Positions 22,370 through 34,600 of a DNA stretch of 40,749 nucleotides are shown piece by piece. The stretch covers positions 172,600 to 213,348 of the forward strand of contig NMRA01000200.1 of NCBI GenBank assembly GCA_002633005.1, in the 5' to 3' direction. Position numbers and translations under genes: made by a program. This DNA comes from Phoronis australis. Its lineage: Eukaryota; Phoronida; Phoronidae. The notes under the pieces were generated by a model. That model was given only the letters and a program-made list of their open reading frames with translations, searched no databases and was not told where the DNA came from. Positions within the stretch are counted from its first letter, which is position 1; every line of letters starts with the position of its first letter.

Positions 22370-23050
22370 GTTTCCATTTAAAGGTTCAAATGCTTCTGGA
22401 GGCTACAATTTTTTACGTAAAAGGCTAAGAATCGGCACAGTAAATCGACCGGAAGTTTGCTACAAGTATACCGGAAATTGTTTACTTCCGGTTAAAGATG
22501 GCGGAAATATCGGCGATCGCGCATGCGCACCTCGATTTTGGCCTAAAAACGTTTTCTCCTCTAGAGGGCGTATTATACGACCAATTCCTTCGAATTTTTA
22601 CAGGTATTAGTTTCTTGTAACATGCTATTATACAAAGCCGAAAAACCGGAAGTTGCATTCAAGATGGCGGATATGGCGCATGTTGACCCATTTTCAGTTG
22701 TCTGGAGTGCGATTTTAAACGGAAAGAGAAAAAAACGTGATTTTTTGCATGTAGATTCTTTGAAGTATATTCTTTCAAATGGCCTGTAACAATTTTTTTC
22801 TCAGACTTACCGTTTTCGAGTTATTTGACTTTGAATTTCTTTAAAAAACGCAAAATTTCATTTTTTCGAAAAATCTACGGAATTAGGCGATACCACCAGT
22901 TTAGATAGAATTTTGAACGGGCTTTCAGAAGATGGTTTCCATTTTACGCTAGGACTTCTTCTTTTCGAGTTGTTTGAGTTTTTCTGATAACGCTGTTCCT
23001 TTGTTGAGCGCTCTTGCTGCATTGATGTTGGTTTATTTTCTATTGAACTA

Positions 23051-23360
23051 GACTGTAGCCCATTTCTTATTGATTTATGACATCTAAGTTCATCATATGA
23101 ATGTTGTGATGTTGTTCATCATCGCCACCACAATCATCATATTCGTCATCATCGTCATCATCTCCGTCGTTGTCTTTTCCGTTAATTTCGCCAAGTGTCG
23201 CACAAGACTGTAGCCTTTTTCTGATTTCGGACTTCTACGTTCGTCATGTGTATGTTATTATTACTTCTCTTGTTCATCCTCGCCACCATCGTCGTCATAT
23301 TCATCATCTTCGTCATCTTCTTTATCGTCATCTTTTTGGTTAATTTCGCCAAGGTTCGCT
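23051..23360. repeat. Two-copy 155-bp tandem repeat with ATC/GTC-rich core
   Basis: 'gactgtagcc' occurs at 23051 and 23206. Each copy continues through a trinucleotide-rich core (catcatcgtcatc-type) to 'gttaatttcgccaag'. The copies are diverged. A hydrophobic open frame at 23246-23521 arises from this low-complexity core and is not a gene. Confidence 0.75.
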
Positions 23361-23429
23361 CCTCGGAGCGCTTTTATTTTTATGTTCGTCGCATACTTTT
23401 TTACCTAGTTTTTCCTTTAGTATGTGTCA

Positions 23430-25090
23430 CGATCCTTGATGTTTCTTCATGGAATTTGGTTTATATGTTCTTATCTATACTTAATTGTCCAATCTCAGAT
23501 GATCTGAGATTGGGCAATTAAGTTATACTGCATCGTTATCTCTGGTTTAGAAGCCTGTGTAAAAGATGTGATGGAACATATCTTGTGTGTTTGTACTAGG
23601 GATGGAACAGAATTCCATACTGTTTGACAAAATCTATTGTGAAGCACATCATGTCTGATTTTTATGCATCCACACACTCAAATGTGGGTGCATTATGCAT
23701 CCGTCCATCGGCTTCTCTACTCTCCAAAACCCTTTAACGTATGTTCATGAATTTGCACTAGTGTTCCTTTCATGAATGGGAGGGCATGAGCGAACTTTCG
23801 GATGGATCCATCTACCAGTGCATCCCATAGTGGTAATTTAAGTTTTTTACGTTTACCTCAGTTTGTATCTTCAAAGGTCCTCAATGGATTTTCATGAAAT
23901 TTGGCTTATAGGCATCCATTAGTGAGGTGACGCTATCCTCCCTTTTTCATATGAATTCATGGTATTTGTGCCACTTAGTGGCAATTTTATTGTTTTCGAG
24001 TCTGTTTTCTAGCGTCCGCCCTTCTGTCAACCAAACCACTGTAGGGTAAAAATTCTCATACATGTTCCTACTGGGAAGAGGATGGCTAATGATTTTCTGG
24101 TGACTTCGACTACTGTGGCATGTCCTAGTGACAGTTTTGTTTTTTCCGCTCATGGCTGTATCTCGTAAACCCTCGGCATAATCTTTATTAAATTTAGCAA
24201 GTGTATTATGAAGTTGACAACGGATGGCGATCACTTCCAGACGAATGCGACGAACGCTGTGCCCCTCAGTGGCAATTTCATTTTATATGTTTTCCTCTAT
24301 TGCTCTGAAGTTCCTTGACGAATATTTATAAGATAGGGCAAATAGCTTTCTATTAAAGAAGCAATGACATGTTCCAGTTTTCGGATGGATTCAAGTAATT
24401 TTGCATCATCTAATTGGCATTTTTACTGTTTTCTAATTTGTTTTTGGCGTTCGCCTCTTTATCAACCAAACCTGGATAATTCAGAAAATTGGCATGCATG
24501 TTTCTACTGTGAACAGGACTCCTGATGATGATTTTTGGATGACTCGAACTACTGTGGTGCCTCCTATTAGCAGGTTTTTAGTCTATAGCTGTAATCTCCC
24601 TGCAGGATCTTCATTAAATTTTGCCAAGTGTATTTATATGAAGATGGCAACAGAAAACGACAACATTTGGATGGAACCGACTCAAGCGCTAGTGGCAATT
24701 TTATCTCGTTGTCCTCTGTATGTTTGGTACTCCTTGGCAGTTTTTATGAAATTTAATAAATAAGTTTCTATTAAAGAGTCGACAGGTTCATGTTTTTGAA
24801 TATTCTCAACATATAGCTTGACTGTGTTTTATTATAAATTTTTCAAATAGTCTTCTAATAAGGAGACATTGACACCTTCTTATTTTCTGGCAGATTTGAC
24901 ACATTCTTTGATGGATTTTCGACACCTTTCCATTTTTGGATGGGTTCAGTATATTCTGAGCCATCTAATGGCCATTTTTTATGATACAAATAAACATACC
25001 TAGAAGCATAACGTTTGCAATGCAGCCTTCGGCGCATTTCAACGCTCTACGTTGCTCTTGTATGTTCATGCATCTTTGTAACTGGAAAAC
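23430..25090 (+). repeat. Degenerate tandem array, ~145-bp units with a conserved CTAGTGGC-type core
   Basis: Shared blocks recur in a fixed order: a 'cttcatgaaatttggc'-like block, then 'ttctattaaagaagcaatgacatgtt', then 'ttttcggatggattcgactactg', then a core such as 'gtgccacttagtggcaatttt'. Cores lie near 23818, 23968, 24115, 24260, 24402, 24557, 24685 and 24958, spaced 130-150 bp apart (one gap is about twice that). Units are heavily diverged. The array lies immediately upstream of the first visible SLC49A4-like exon. Units of the same family recur at 29050-29560 and, inverted, at the right edge of the window. Confidence 0.75.
23479..23523. repeat. 20-bp-arm inverted repeat with 5-nt loop
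   Basis: The left arm 23480-23498 (CTTAATTGTCCAATCTCAG) and right arm 23504-23522 (CTGAGATTGGGCAATTAAG) pair along 19 positions with a single G:T wobble; the flanking A/T adds one more pair. The loop is ATGAT. Confidence 0.85.
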
Positions 25091-25632
25091 CTCATGATTC
25101 TTCTTTGTGAAAACAAGTAGACTACGGATCTGTTAATTTTTGGTTGCCTTGTCCTGTGGCCTTTCATGTGTCATATCTTATTTCTCTGTTGTTAATTTTG
25201 AAATCTGTTGATTTTTGCTTTGTTATAGGTAAGGTACCAACACTTTATGTAAATTATGACTATTGCAGCTATACCCTTGTGGTTAAATTGCTGTTTCTTT
25301 GTCCATTACCCGAAACTGATAAGTAAATCTTTGAAACATGATATTTGGGATACACTGTGGGTGCATAATTATCAAGTCTTTGTGTTGCACTTAGCCAAAC
25401 AAAACTAGGGCCCATTCATGTTTGCTGGTTGTTGATGCATGCTTTGTTTTACCATCCCACAGTCATGAAAATGGCTATTGTCACCTGTTCTGCCTGATAC
25501 TATGGTACAACATGTATTGCCATATGAGTGACGTAATAACTTCACTGGCTGATACATTGACTGCAGGTGTGATCCAACAAAATCCTTCTTTACGTTATTG
25601 TGAATTTGTGTACTACTTTTTTCTATTTTCAG
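25091..25632. other. No gene recognised upstream of the first SLC49A4-like exon
   Basis: A 60-codon frame at 25144-25326 is hydrophobic but does not resemble the expected transporter segment. I see no upstream exon with the required phase (one carried-over base). Confidence 0.45.
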
Positions 25633-28600
25633 GTTCATTTGTTGAAAAAGAAAGACAAGAAATTGCCACCTATATGTATACTCGTAAGTTTTTTTTGTTT
25701 TTCATACTTTTGTTGTAACAAACTGACAATTACAATACAAATGTCCATAAAACATACATAAACATTTACCAGTATTATAGCTGCACTAAGTTCCATTTTT
25801 ATTATGATTTTCTAATGTACCATTATATTTCTATAGTTTTTCAAAACTAGTTGTGTACCGTCATAATGACCTTTATTGCTTTTAACTAACCTTGGTTACA
25901 AACATAGACTAGCAATCGTCATACACAACACTCCTCTGAGCTTAATGAAAACGTCTCTGTTTAAAATTACAGCTTTAAATGAAATGAGAGTCTTTGTTTT
26001 TCTGTACACTAACGTCTTATCACGGAAACTACACTACAGTTTTTTTACATTAAATATGGCACTTGGCATGCAAAAATGGACGCGGCCCTTAGTGGTCGCC
26101 ATCACAATGATAACATGATTTTCCCTTGGATTTATATATTTCCAGTTGATGTTTTTTTGAAGACGAAGGTTTTTTCCTTATCTTATCTGATTCACCACAG
26201 TGTTTGAGCCTGTCATTTTGTGACTTCTTTCAGACGCTGCTTCCATGCACATAGCAATTTCAACTGCTTTATCCCAAGTAAAAGACAATCCCTCACTCAA
26301 TAATTTGTTTTGAATTTAGCTGTTACGAAGACCTGCAACCAACCTATTACGGAGACGCTGTTTTATTTGATCAGCATTGCCAAAGTTGCACTTAACACTG
26401 AGTTTTTGAGCTCAACTATGTAGTCAGCAACTGACTCTCCTCAGGTTTCTGTGAGCAGGTGCCAAACGTTTAAGGTGAAGCCAGTTTGTTTGTCCCAACA
26501 TGGTGATAGTCATGTAAAGACTGACATAATTCATCGTACGATTTGTCTTCAACAGAGTCGGGCGTACATAGGGCTACTAACAGTTCCACAGCTTCCGGTC
26601 CTATGATTACCAACATAGCGTCAACTTTTTCATCGTCTTTTATTTTATTTATCTTAATCCAGGAGTCCAACCTCCATTTGTAATTTTCCCAACGTTCTGT
26701 AGAGCTATTACATGCTGATAACAAACTACTTTTTACTTTTGCCATGCTGATTGATTACGATTTGGGTCAGCAATTTTCCACTTTTTCACCTCGTCGCCAT
26801 TTGTGGTGTACCCTCGTAATGACCTTTATTACTTAACTAACCTTGGTTGCAACATAGACAAGTAATCATCATACACAACACTAGTGACATTGTCATGTTT
26901 TTCCCGTGTGTGGGTGGGCGCAGGTTGTTACAGACCGGTGCTAATAGCTTTCGGTGCGACGATTGACTGAAGACTGGTTCGAGTTAATCCTTTATTAAGC
27001 CCGACCGTACGTTCACAAGCCTTCTCAAACAAAACGTCTGACGTAATGTCTGTTTATGCTCCAGCCAGTGCTGCGAAGCCTTGACTTGTGATGAACTTCT
27101 GAGACACGTTCAGCAAGTGTTACACTCGTAGATTCAATAACGTGCTGTCTCTATAGCTGACTGTCTATTGACTATCGCTGTAACTGCTGATTCTCTTCAC
27201 TGCAACTCAACTGTAATTCTCCTGATTAACTTTCTTGAACTGACTTGATCTGACTTGATCTCCCGACTTGATCTGACTAACACAAACCCGTGCTTGTGTA
27301 TTTATAGCCTAATGCATTGTTCTGGAACTTTACATCAATTCGAGCACATTCTAGAACTTTTCTGAATCTACCCAACCATTCTACAAACATATACTAGTCT
27401 CTAGAATATTCCACACTGCATTAATCACCGTCATGCTAGAGTCTTCTAGAAAGTTCCACACTATACTGTAGTAAACAAATTACATCATCACTGTTCTGAC
27501 CTCAGTCTTCTAGAAAGTTCTGCACTATTTTGTAGTAAACAAATTACATCACTATTGAACTCAGTCTACTAGAAAGTTCCATATTATTCTGTAGTAAACA
27601 AATTACATCATCATTGTACTTAACTCAGGGGTCATGCCAACCAAACTGAATAACAAAACAAAACAAAACAATACAACTAATAATACTGTCAGACTATATT
27701 CTGACAGACATCAGTTGTTAACTGAATTTTGTTCTGCATTCTACATTGATAAATGACATTTTTTGTTATTAAAACTACAAGATTTATACTGTTGTTACAT
27801 TCGGAATTTCTGAACAGAATGTCAAGGTTGTTTAAAAAATCATTCCTAAGGAAATCATCACAAACTTTTTTCTACAACTTTCTTACATATCTGCATTCCA
27901 AATGTAAATGTCATATAGTCTCTGTGCTCAGAGCAAAATGTGCAAAGTTTGAGCACCCTGTTTGAGCAATGACGATATATGCAACAGTGGAGTCGACATT
28001 GTCGGGAATTTTTATTCAGACTGGTAAAGGGTATCTAACCAAATTTGTGGAACTATTTACAACTGGTTCACAGTGAAACACAATGAATAGTAGCCTGAAG
28101 ATGAGATATGTGTCTTGAAATACCACTTTTTAAATTATGTGAACCTACTGATGCCGTTTGGATTTTTATTGCATTGTTGTGATATAAAGACAAGATCTCT
28201 ATTCAGAGAGTTTGAAAGAACTGAAATTAAACTAGTTAAAACAAATCAAAGTCGTGTCTTCAATGAAATATGTATACGAGAAAGATTACTGCCCAATTAT
28301 AGTGATTCTAAGTTGTTTGTATATTGCGTCCATTGACTACTCATATTTGTCCAATAAACCAGCAACCATAAAGGCTTTTGAGTCGAATTTATGATTTTGA
28401 TGCTTATAAATATAAGTAAATACAGCTTGTCTGTGTTGACAATGGATTTTTTAGAAAGCTGAATGAGACAACTCATTTGACTGCCTATCCACTTCTTGTA
28501 ATGATTCACAAAGCTGTCCCAGCTCAATGAGAAGCTGATAAGCAAAATCTCACCAATTTTATACAAAAATAATTACCAAAATTACTCTTTTCATGCACCC

Positions 28601-31600
28601 ATTTGTGGGTGCATGTGTTGCCACCATGCATAAATACTGTATTTTCATAGGTTACCCTTACCAGACAGCCCATTACAATATTCTTTGTGCTCCCAAATGT
28701 TTATTTTTTATGTTTGTTATGGAAACATCCTTAACAGTAGAACTTATGGTAAGCCCAGAAAATGCTGTCAGAGAAGCATGTCTGGGTGTAACACTTATTT
28801 TTTGGAAATAATTCCAAGCAAGGACTATGCAAAAGCATTTTAAAGAGTCCACTGCTCGATTTACTCAGTATGTGCCTATGAATGGTATCACAAACCTCAA
28901 GAGTTATAGCTGACAGTTGTAAAACTTCCCTGTCTGGAAACGATTGAGACTCGAGTGCAAAATAACGTTGTTATCACAGGAATGGGCCACAGCTGAATCT
29001 ACTGAACCCCTTGCGACAACAATGACTTTTGGACAGATCCGACAACCACTGACATTACCTCCTTCTGGAAAATTTAGTTTTTTTATGTTTGCCTGTATTT
29101 GAGAAAATCATTAGGAGATATGAAGGAAGCGGAAACAACTTGGATGGACTTGTGATATTCTACGCCTTTTAGTCACTTTTTTGTTATTTTCAAGTTTTTC
29201 AGGAGTGCTTTTCTATCAACCGTCATATGGCAGATATTCCTATTGAGCAAAGCACGGCTGACATTGATTTTTTGATGAGTGCGACTTCCGTAATGCCCCC
29301 TAGGCGCAATTTAATTTATTTTTTTGCATCTAACCTTTTCTTAATTATTTCAACTGAGTTCTATGGATCTTCATGAAATTTGGCATATGTGGTCTTATTG
29401 AGGAGGGCATGGTTGCCGATGATTATCGGACAGGTTTGACTGCTTAATGGTACACTTTATTGTCAATTTTTGTGTGTTTGCCTCAATGTCTTGTAAGCTC
29501 TTTTATGCCGATTTTCGTGAAGTTTCACGTGTGTTCCCAGTGTTCTCACAGGAATTAAAATTAAACATGTTGAGCACAACAACACTTATCAATATAACAA
29601 TGTTCAACAAAAACACAAAGGGGAGAGCAACATGTTCTGTGTTCTTGGTTAACATGTTTGTGAATAATTTAATCATATAACTTTTTGTTATAATTTTGAT
29701 TAAAATGGCAAGTTACAGATTAAAGTGGGCACTAAACTATAAATGTGAGAATGGTTTTCACAGGCTGAAAACACTTAAAGCATTGTAGTAGCAACTGTGT
29801 AAAATAAACACTTCGTTTGCTTGCTTGTCTGATGGTGGCCTAGCTGAATTGCACAACTTGAACATGGTAAAAGTAGTAATTTGTCGCTAAACACTTAAAA
29901 AAATTTCATGAAAAATTGAAAAAGTGTCGATGGTGGTGTGCCTTAAATTGTCGAGATTTCTCCATATTTAAGTGCTCTCTATAAACAATAAAACAGCTTA
30001 TTTTAATAAGTTATTCTTTCTAAAAATGCATAATTATGCAAAAAATCCATTTCAAGCTTCGAAAATGAACTTTTACTCTCGTCATTCAATTTCAGAATTG
30101 ATTTCATCTGTAGTTTTCTTCATACTGGCTGTAATATACTTTCCTGCACGACCACCTTCAGCTCCAAGTATGTCTGCTCAGACAGCTCGAGAAGATTTTC
30201 TAGCAGGCTTCAAAGGAATGCTCAAGTGAGTTCATAGGATTTGCATAATGTGATGTAAAGTGTTTAGTTTTTGCCTGAGCAGTTTAAGTGTCAATGGTCA
30301 CAATGTTATCTGCTTGTTATTCTCTGTTATAAAAAACGGTTTATGGCAAAACAAGAAACACATGCAAATTATCTGCATTCCAAAAAGCAGTCGTTAGCAC
30401 TTGAACACTGTGACTCAATCCATTGTCACTGACATGCGAACGAGGAGGCATCACACCTTATTAGAGTACAATCTTGTCACAACACAGAATGCACATTATA
30501 GCCCTATGTTTTCATATACTTTGTATAAATTCTGTTGTTTAAATCATGTAACATAAACCAACCACCAGTTTCTAGATATGTCAATTGAACTACTGTGCTC
30601 ACACAAAAATGTAATTCATAGACAAATGAACATACAACAAGTTGAGGCACTACATCAAAACTATAGGGGGTGGCTTAGTACAGGTAACATCCCCCCTTTT
30701 TTCAAGCACAAAATGCAATACGAAATTCAAAATTAACTGGTTAATATGGTTATGTAGGACCTTTTCAACATGTCAGTGTATTAAAGCCAAGCATATACAA
30801 AATTCGCTGTTTTCACACTGACTGGTAATTGATGTCGGTCAATGGCATGGAATTGTGGTGCCATTGTATGTGATTAGCTTGGCTTGTGTCTGTGTGAGAT
30901 GCTGTGGTTTCGAACATTTGTTGTCGTCAACTTGGTGTGGGAACATGTTTCTATATGTCCCGAGTTAGGTGTTGCCTTGGGTGCCAGTGTCACGTTTGAG
31001 GTTTTGACTGTGCACACCTTCATTTAGAGGAAGTTTAATTTTCAATGTGGCATATGCCTCATATTGTGTTTTTGAGAAGTTGCTTCAACTCTTTCAAATG
31101 TGAAAGTTTCTAATCATGGGTCTAGAAATTCATCTGTAAACTGCATGAATTTGCTGTTTCGAGTCACTTGGCTTGCCAGTTGGTGTCCTTTTAGGGCTTG
31201 CATTTTGAGAGTTATGCTTCGTAACTGCGTCCTTAGAGTTTGATCACTTTCTACAGGGTTAAATCATCTCTGTTTGGAACTCAGTAGTAGGTGTGGTAGG
31301 GGTGCACAACATTATTACCTCAACCAAGCGTTTGTTTGTTTCTTCATTAGAGATATGGCACTTTTTGGTTAATTTGAACCTGTTTACAGTCATCTGGTTG
31401 TTGCCTGTGTGTACTTATCATTTTAAGGGTCTGCAATTTTTTGTTGGTTGGATGCCCGTCAGACTTTAGATTTACACTACACATTCTTCCTGGGATATCA
31501 TTGTATTCTTTCTCAGTGAAATTTTTTTTCACTAATTTGTATGGCATCTTAATTAGGGTAATCTCACTGGAATCCAAAAAGATTCTCACTTACTTGCAGG

Positions 31601-34600
31601 ATAAAAATTTTCTTAAGCTTTTTTGTAAGACAACCATTTGCAATGGGCATAAAAGATCACAATAAATGGTCCATAGTTAGATGACTCCTAGTCCCCCAGA
31701 CCAATGTTTTTCCAGGCTTATGCCCCTAATCTTGTGCTACACCCAGGTATAATGCTTTCTGGGCTTAACTAATTGCGCATTATATTTTTCATAACAAACT
31801 TTAAAAACTCCTTTGTTCATTCAGGTTATATTGGGACATTCCAGGCTCTGTTGAATACCAGAGAGAAATTTTGTTTATTATCTTGTAACAAAACTGTCAA
31901 ATCTATTTGGAAAGAAATGCATCTTGTTCGTAAACCTATTCATGAATCATTTCTTTTTTAGGAACCCTGCATTCTGGCTGCTAGCTCTTGCCTTTGTTGC
32001 CGTGGCTTGGTCTTTTTGCTGGGTAGCTTTGCTGGACATCGATATGAGTGGAGATCATGTATCTCAGGTATACTTGCTCAAAGGCATGCAGCTTCAACAC
32101 TTAAACTCATGTGCATACAAATCCCGGTGGTCAACAAAATTTGTCATTAAGCATGACTGTTGTGGTTTCTGCCCAATCACAATGCACTTTGGCAGAGACT
32201 CTGCTTCAAGATCAAAATGTAAAGGTCCACTAGCTTGGCCTCTTCCATTTCTCTGTTGTTATATAAATTTAAAGCAAACAACGAGACTTTGAAATGCTGA
32301 AATATTAAAATGTCCTTTTGTCAACAGAAACACATAAACAACAAAGGGAATTTTAATATTAAAAAATTCAGAATCCCTTGCTGCTTTTAATTGTTTTTCT
32401 GTTTTACTATTCCACGAGCAATGATATCCCTCTGTGATGGAAGATTACCTCAGTTAGTGACAGATTTAGCTTTTATTATTTGTTATTATTAGACTATCAG
32501 CGCATGAATATAATATTGATTATGTTTAATACTTCTCAAAATTTTATCCCAAATGTTCTTTTTCAAGCTGTACCAGGACATTTTTGTTGCTGTTCTCACT
32601 AAAATCTTCTTGTATGAACTGCAGAACAATGTCCCACTCTTAAGTTGCGTTACTTCCAATTGTACTGCCCTTTAGAAAGTCTTCACGCAAAGTGATCTAT
32701 TTTGCATTTACATTTTTAATTAATGAACACGTGGTTTAGATTATACTAGTCTTGCAAAAATGAAAGGTCCATTGATTACAACACAGTGGTATCAATAGCA
32801 TGACCACATTTGATTTGCTTTAAATTAAATTACAAAAATGCTGTTATTGTTTTCTAAATTATCATTTCGTTTTATGCTATCATAGAAGTCCTATGTTTTG
32901 ATAACCCCACGTGCAAACATGGGACATTTTAAAAATTTCTATCAATGTTTTGGAGAACAATGTATGCAAGTTTTGTATGAATTGTTCGTTTAGCCATTTT
33001 CGAACTTAAGTTAAATTTTGAATTTTTCTAGTGTCCTACGTAAACTTAATTGTTCATTATACATTTCAGATTGACATTGGATTTATAGGATTTTGGTCGC
33101 AAGTAGCTGGTGTGATCGCTGCAGTGGCGATGGGATGGTATGCAGCTAGTTTATAAAACTGCTTGAGCTGGTTACCTATCAGTTATAGCCTGTCAGTTAC
33201 ACAAAGTAACTAGCTTTTAAAAATTAAAGTTGTCAAAGTGAGTGTGACCACAAGAGTCAAGCCATAAATAATTCGCTTACAAGGAAAACACATTTTTGTA
33301 ACGATATGCGAGAATTTTCACCACTGGTTCTTCACCTGTGCGCTGGGCGGCTTTAAGCAGGATCAAAGAGTGTGGCGCGCCAGAGTCGGACACTGAGTTT
33401 TGATGACCACATTTTCCAGTATGAGCGAAATCCAATTAAGCGACCACAAACTGTAGTAAATAGTCTTAACAACATGATTCATCGTCACCTTAGTACAATC
33501 ATTTTGCACTTTTTCGCGAATATCAGTTTTCTGGTAGCGTGTTACTCCTACAATTTTACTCGATTATGTGAGAACTTTATATAGTACAGCTTTCACCAAC
33601 AAACACGCTGAAATTTCGAATATTTTTGGTGAAGCCATTACAAACAAATGAAACATGTTCAATAAAACTTGACTCAGGGAAAATTTGCTGCCCAGAAACT
33701 CTGATTTTCCATCCATGAGTAAATTTGAACCAAAGTTATAAACAGACAGCACAGTCGTGTCTCTATCTTGCTAAAAGTTTTGTTAAATTTATCTCCTTGT
33801 TATTAAATTTTAGCTGCGACTAGTTACAATGTGGTCAGCATAGAGCCACACATCTCATAAGATTCTTAACTTTGGTTAGGTCCAATAACATGCTATTTGA
33901 CATCATATTCTGTCACTTTCGTCCTCAGGCTCTCTTCAATCTGTTCCGGTCATCTCAAGACTTGTATCACCGTCTCAATGGTTTTGTCTGCTGGCTTCTT
34001 TACACTATTTCTTTTACTTAATCATGGTGTCCTTCATTTTAGCATGGGTAAGTAATGTTAAAATTTATGATTTACAATTTTGTTAAAAGTAGTAGAGTGT
34101 AGATCAACTTTAATATTTTATTTTAACTTTTCATAATGTACAATATCCAATACTCATTATAACAGGAAAGCCCTCAAAGAACAGGACACCAAATAAAACA
34201 CCAGAGTATATTAGGCCTACCTGACTTTGAGTTCAACACTTGACATAAGACATGCACCTTGGTCAAAAACTTTGGCTTGTGTCAGCACAGTCAACAATTC
34301 TACTATTTTTGGTGGCAATAACATTTTCTTATTTGGCCATAAATGAATACTGTTAAAAGAGAATCAGTCATATGGCATAGTGGGAATTTCAGGTTACGAA
34401 TTAGAATTGATTGCTCTAAACGTGTTGAGATAAACCAATTTCTTTATCAATGATGATTTTGTGTTTTCTGGTAATTCTCTACCAAGGCTTGTTCTTTAAA
34501 CCTCTGAAGTCCCAAGAGTCTCTGGTTTTTGGAAAATTACTGTAATTCTCCACTTATTTTGCACAAAAATAGGTGCCAAAGTTTTCATTTTTCCATTTTT

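Larger units (their letters stand above)
26891..27706 (-). mobile_element. Solo LTR, copy 2, 816 bp, with heat-shock-type elements (minus orientation)
   Basis: The ends are TGTCA...TGACA, and GACAT is duplicated on both sides (26886-26890 and 27707-27711), which fixes the boundaries. On the minus strand the order is a U3 with three ~60-bp tandem units (about 27440-27620) carrying TTCnnGAAnnTTC motifs, TATAAATA at 27306-27299, and AATAAA at 26996-26991. The long similarity to 853-1628 shows it is a repeat family. No internal coding region is attached, so it is a solo LTR left by recombination. It sits in the first visible intron of the SLC49A4-like gene, antisense to it. Confidence 0.85.

Noticed and set aside
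22046-22428. Frames crossing the N run
   Set aside because: They are artefacts of unknown bases in the assembly gap.
23246-23521. Very hydrophobic 91-codon frame resembling membrane segments
   Set aside because: It is produced by the ATC/GTC-rich tandem repeat and runs into the hairpin; low complexity, not a gene.
27349-27366. Additional heat shock element in LTR copy 2 (TTCTAGAA...TTCTGAA)
   Set aside because: An extra base breaks the 2-nt spacing, so it was not counted as a perfect site.
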